Shown: positions 62,312 through 64,000 of the stretch, one piece after another
Layout of the letters: the number at the start of each line of letters is the position of its first letter
Position numbering within the stretch: position 1 is the first letter of the stretch
Assembly: GCF_963678635.1 (NCBI RefSeq)
Contig: NC_087065.1
Location: 1,176,001 to 1,240,000, forward strand
Length of the DNA stretch: 64,000 bases
Source of the DNA: Symsagittifera roscoffensis
Taxonomy: Eukaryota; Xenacoelomorpha; Acoela; Convolutidae
Reading direction: 5' to 3'
Position numbers and translations under genes: made by a program
The notes under the pieces: generated by a model
What the model saw: the letters and a program-made list of their open reading frames with translations, nothing else
Databases searched by the model: none
Told to the model about the DNA's origin: nothing

Positions 62312-62813
62312 TCCGCACGCAAATCCGGTTTTCTCTGTCCTTCTTCCGCAGAGGGACCTGCCAGAAGGCAGAACCTAAGTCCAATGTGGTGAAATACTTC
62401 GCATCACCAAGCTTAGATAGTCTCTCGTCTATTCGCGGTATCGGGTACGCATCTTTTATCGTTACCGCGTTTAAGTAACGAAAGTCGCAACAAAATCTAA
62501 GCTGCCCCCTTTTCTTTTTCGCCATTACTACCCCGCAAGCCCATGGCGATTTCGAGGGTTCTATCATGTCGTATTCAAGCATTATTTCTATTTCCGCTCG
62601 GCACGCTTCCGAATTGTGTGGCGTCATTCGCCTTGCGCCTTCCCTATGGGGAACGGCGCCCTCTTCTAGTTCGATTTCGTGTTCGACGAAATTGCAGCAA
62701 CCGATATCCGCCTTATGTTTTGAAAATACATCTGCGTTCCGATTTAGGAGGTCCCGCAATTTTTCGAAATCTCCCTCACCTATTTTCCCTTTTAAATGTT
62801 CTATCTCTGGCAA
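62178..62813 (-). CDS. pol: Pol: RT fingers and motif A
   Basis: About 165 meaningful codons. KGKIGEGDFEKLRDLLNRNA and EHEIELEEGAVPHREGAR precede MLEYDMIEPSKSPWACGVVM, GQLRFCCDFRYLNAVTIKDA and FTTLDLGSAFWQVPL, which are the RT fingers and motif A of a Ty3/gypsy element (catalytic Asp in LDLGSA). After KKDREN the frame is wrong because two bases are missing in a GA/A run; the RT continues in the segment starting 62311, and the last ~50 codons here are not part of the protein. Confidence 0.8.
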   Translation of the reverse strand: MPEIEHLKGKIGEGDFEKLRDLLNRNADVFSKHKADIGCCNFVEHEIELEEGAVPHREGARRMTPHNSEACRAEIEIMLEYDMIEPSKSPWACGVVMAKKKRGQLRFCCDFRYLNAVTIKDAYPIPRIDERLSKLGDAKYFTTLDLGSAFWQVPLRKKDRENRICVRIGIVPVEENALRLVQCNGHFSKTDGSGFDESDQEIRKSRDVLRG

Positions 62814-62903
62814 AACCGACCGGTTTGTCAGATTCTAGTTCATATGACGAGGGGCGTTCCGGAAAATTCGAGCAGCTTGATAAGCCGTCGTCCGTTTCGG
62901 ACT

Positions 62904-63794
62904 TCATTGAAAACATTTTATGAATAGATTTAATTCATTAATCCTCTTTAAAATTTTATCTTTATTGGCATGATAAGGACAGTCTTTCACACTATATTTC
63001 TTCAAGTTTTGTATCTCCTCATAGTTGGTCCTGATCGGCAAAGCGTAGCCAAGCTTCTTTCCACGCTGGATTGAAACCGTAATGTCCAGTGTGTTCAACA
63101 ACACACTGACACACAGTCCGTTTCGCGTTACCGAGAAGCTCCGGCCTAAAATCACCGAACTCTGACTATTCGGATTCGGTACTAAGCAAACCTGTTTACT
63201 ATCACTTAACGAATTCAAATTTCTCATTCTAAAAATTGCTACCACAGCCTGTCCTGGTTGTAATTTTACTTTTCTATTCAAAAAATTTGGTACCTTGTTT
63301 TCATCTGTTATTATCCTATTAATTGGTCTCTTAACATACTTTCGGTCCGGGTTTCTAATCCGTATCAGACCGTTGTTCAAGTCAATCATCACGTCAAAAT
63401 TCCTGACAAAATCTCTGCCCAAGATGAATTGGTCGGCGTCGTCCAGATTCTCTACCACCAGAAAGCTCATCCAAAGATCCCGTCCTCCCATGTGGAGGAC
63501 CGTTATTGGTGTTCTTCCGGCCACGTAGATAGCTCCTCGATTGGCGGCGGCCAGTCGGAGATTCGTTGGAATTAGATCTTCCCGCGTGAAGCCCATTCTC
63601 TCCCAAGTTTTTATCGGCATCACACTCACTACCGCTCCTGTTTCCAGAAGCCCTGTGACTCCGAGTTTTGTTCCGTTGATGTTGAGCAGATGTGCAGTCA
63701 CATCTGCTTCATACCCAATGTGTACTGCGTCTTGTTCAATCATGGCGTCATGGCCTATCCTGCGGACCTTGAGTTCCTCTTCTCCCAAATAGGT
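62904..63794 (-). CDS. pol: Pol: retropepsin (aspartic protease) segment
   Basis: About 296 codons that continue the upstream frame after a TAG. Around residues 42-56 GLLETGAVVSVMPIKTWERM is the protease active-site loop, with Glu where the catalytic Asp of D(T/S)G should be. Later ADQFILGRDFVRNFDVMIDL is the ILGxD strand/helix that closes the fold. A gypsy-type region with KYVKRPINRIITDENK and GKKLGYALP leads toward the RT. The frame ends at 62904; a -1 change and then a 4-base tandem duplication (CGGT, near 62822) restore it to the RT frame. The D-to-E change should inactivate or cripple the protease. Confidence 0.75.
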   Translation of the reverse strand, partial: TYLGEEELKVRRIGHDAMIEQDAVHIGYEADVTAHLLNINGTKLGVTGLLETGAVVSVMPIKTWERMGFTREDLIPTNLRLAAANRGAIYVAGRTPITVLHMGGRDLWMSFLVVENLDDADQFILGRDFVRNFDVMIDLNNGLIRIRNPDRKYVKRPINRIITDENKVPNFLNRKVKLQPGQAVVAIFRMRNLNSLSDSKQVCLVPNPNSQSSVILGRSFSVTRNGLCVSVLLNTLDITVSIQRGKKLGYALPIRTNYEEIQNLKKYSVKDCPYHANKDKILKRINELNLFIKCFQ

Positions 63795-64000
63795 CTACCC
63801 CATTTGGTCATCATCTGTTGTTACATAAGCCCTGGTGTAGATACTGATTCCATCCACGTTCAGCATTACTTGATACGGCACATAGACCTCTAGGTAGCGT
63901 CCATGAAGTTTCTTCATGCGAGGGCCACCCGTCGTTAGTAGTGCTCGCACAGCTCTCGACTCGGTGCGTGGCTCCACCTGCTTCAGATAATCTGCATATG
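63795..64000 (-). CDS. pol: Pol: upstream segment, possible end of a first retropepsin-like domain (cut by window edge)
   Basis: Open to the window edge. It contains VMLNVDGISIYTRAYV and TTDDDQMG, then a TAG (63797-63795) and, in the same frame, TYLGEEELKVRRIG. The pattern (hydrophobic strand, acidic turn, LG-x-E/D) looks like the closing half of a retropepsin fold and parallels ADQFILGRDFVRNFDV of the next segment. So there may be two protease-like domains in tandem. gag, if present, is beyond 64000. Confidence 0.5.
   Translation of the reverse strand, partial: YADYLKQVEPRTESRAVRALLTTGGPRMKKLHGRYLEVYVPYQVMLNVDGISIYTRAYVTTDDDQMG

Noticed and set aside
55988-63797. Altered genetic code (TAG as sense), because TAG interrupts both pol and the giant ORF in frame
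   Set aside because: TGA and TAA also interrupt these frames (57065, 53320, 57639), and single-base frameshifts are common, so general decay or sequence error explains them better.

Overview
The window is AT-rich, repeat-dominated nuclear DNA from an invertebrate metazoan. It has no operons and no ribosomal or CRISPR features. Instead it holds tRNA-derived repeats, an intron-containing gene model, and decayed members of at least five retroelement types: non-LTR, a reverse transcriptase with a restriction-like endonuclease, Ty1/copia, Penelope-like and Ty3/gypsy. The taxon cannot be fixed. The combination of endonuclease-bearing RT elements and a gypsy element with accessory domains reminds me of cnidarian genomes, but that is recollection and not evidence.

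Layout. 1-12.7 kb: nested tandem repeats (1.78 kb and 2.64 kb periods) with tRNA-like segments, long AT-rich palindromes and a truncated non-LTR RT. 12.1-17.5 kb: a second copy of the block at 1-2478, here running on into a frameshifted RT element that ends in a zinc knuckle and a PD-(D/E)XK endonuclease. 17.5-20.1 kb: a mini-LTR-like repeat, inverted repeats, another tRNA-like unit and an inverted, diverged copy of the left array. 20.2-31.0 kb: a complex satellite of 1.4-2.4 kb units that has taken in a tRNA-like module and a piece of copia RT. 30.7-33.5 kb: a decayed copia element (minus). 33.6-43.5 kb: two related Penelope-like (PLE) copies on the minus strand. One lacks the RT and lies between pseudo-LTRs. 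The other keeps the RT and sits inside the first intron of a predicted three-exon gene (43608 to 39066, minus). 44.5-45.1 kb: a piece of a second PLE family (plus), followed by a TA-flanked MITE. 45.5-48.1 kb: no convincing gene.

The right quarter (64000 to 48127, minus) is one very large gypsy-like element, clearly more GC-rich than the rest. Its pol reads retropepsin-like fold(s), RT, RNase H, a long acidic linker, a DDE integrase with C-terminal SH3-like segment, a second acidic region and a C-terminal macro domain resembling TARG1/OARD1. About 400 bp further on, with a plausible intron between, starts a reading frame of about 3,000 codons in the env position. It has a coiled coil, an SGNH/GDSL hydrolase domain with all catalytic blocks, further segments that look like degenerate SGNH-like modules, and a polybasic tail. 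Frameshifts and in-frame stops break both parts, so this copy is inactive or the assembly has base errors. This element is the strongest candidate for something undescribed; second is the PHD-type zinc finger inserted between RT motifs B and C of the PLEs, seen in two separate PLE families here.
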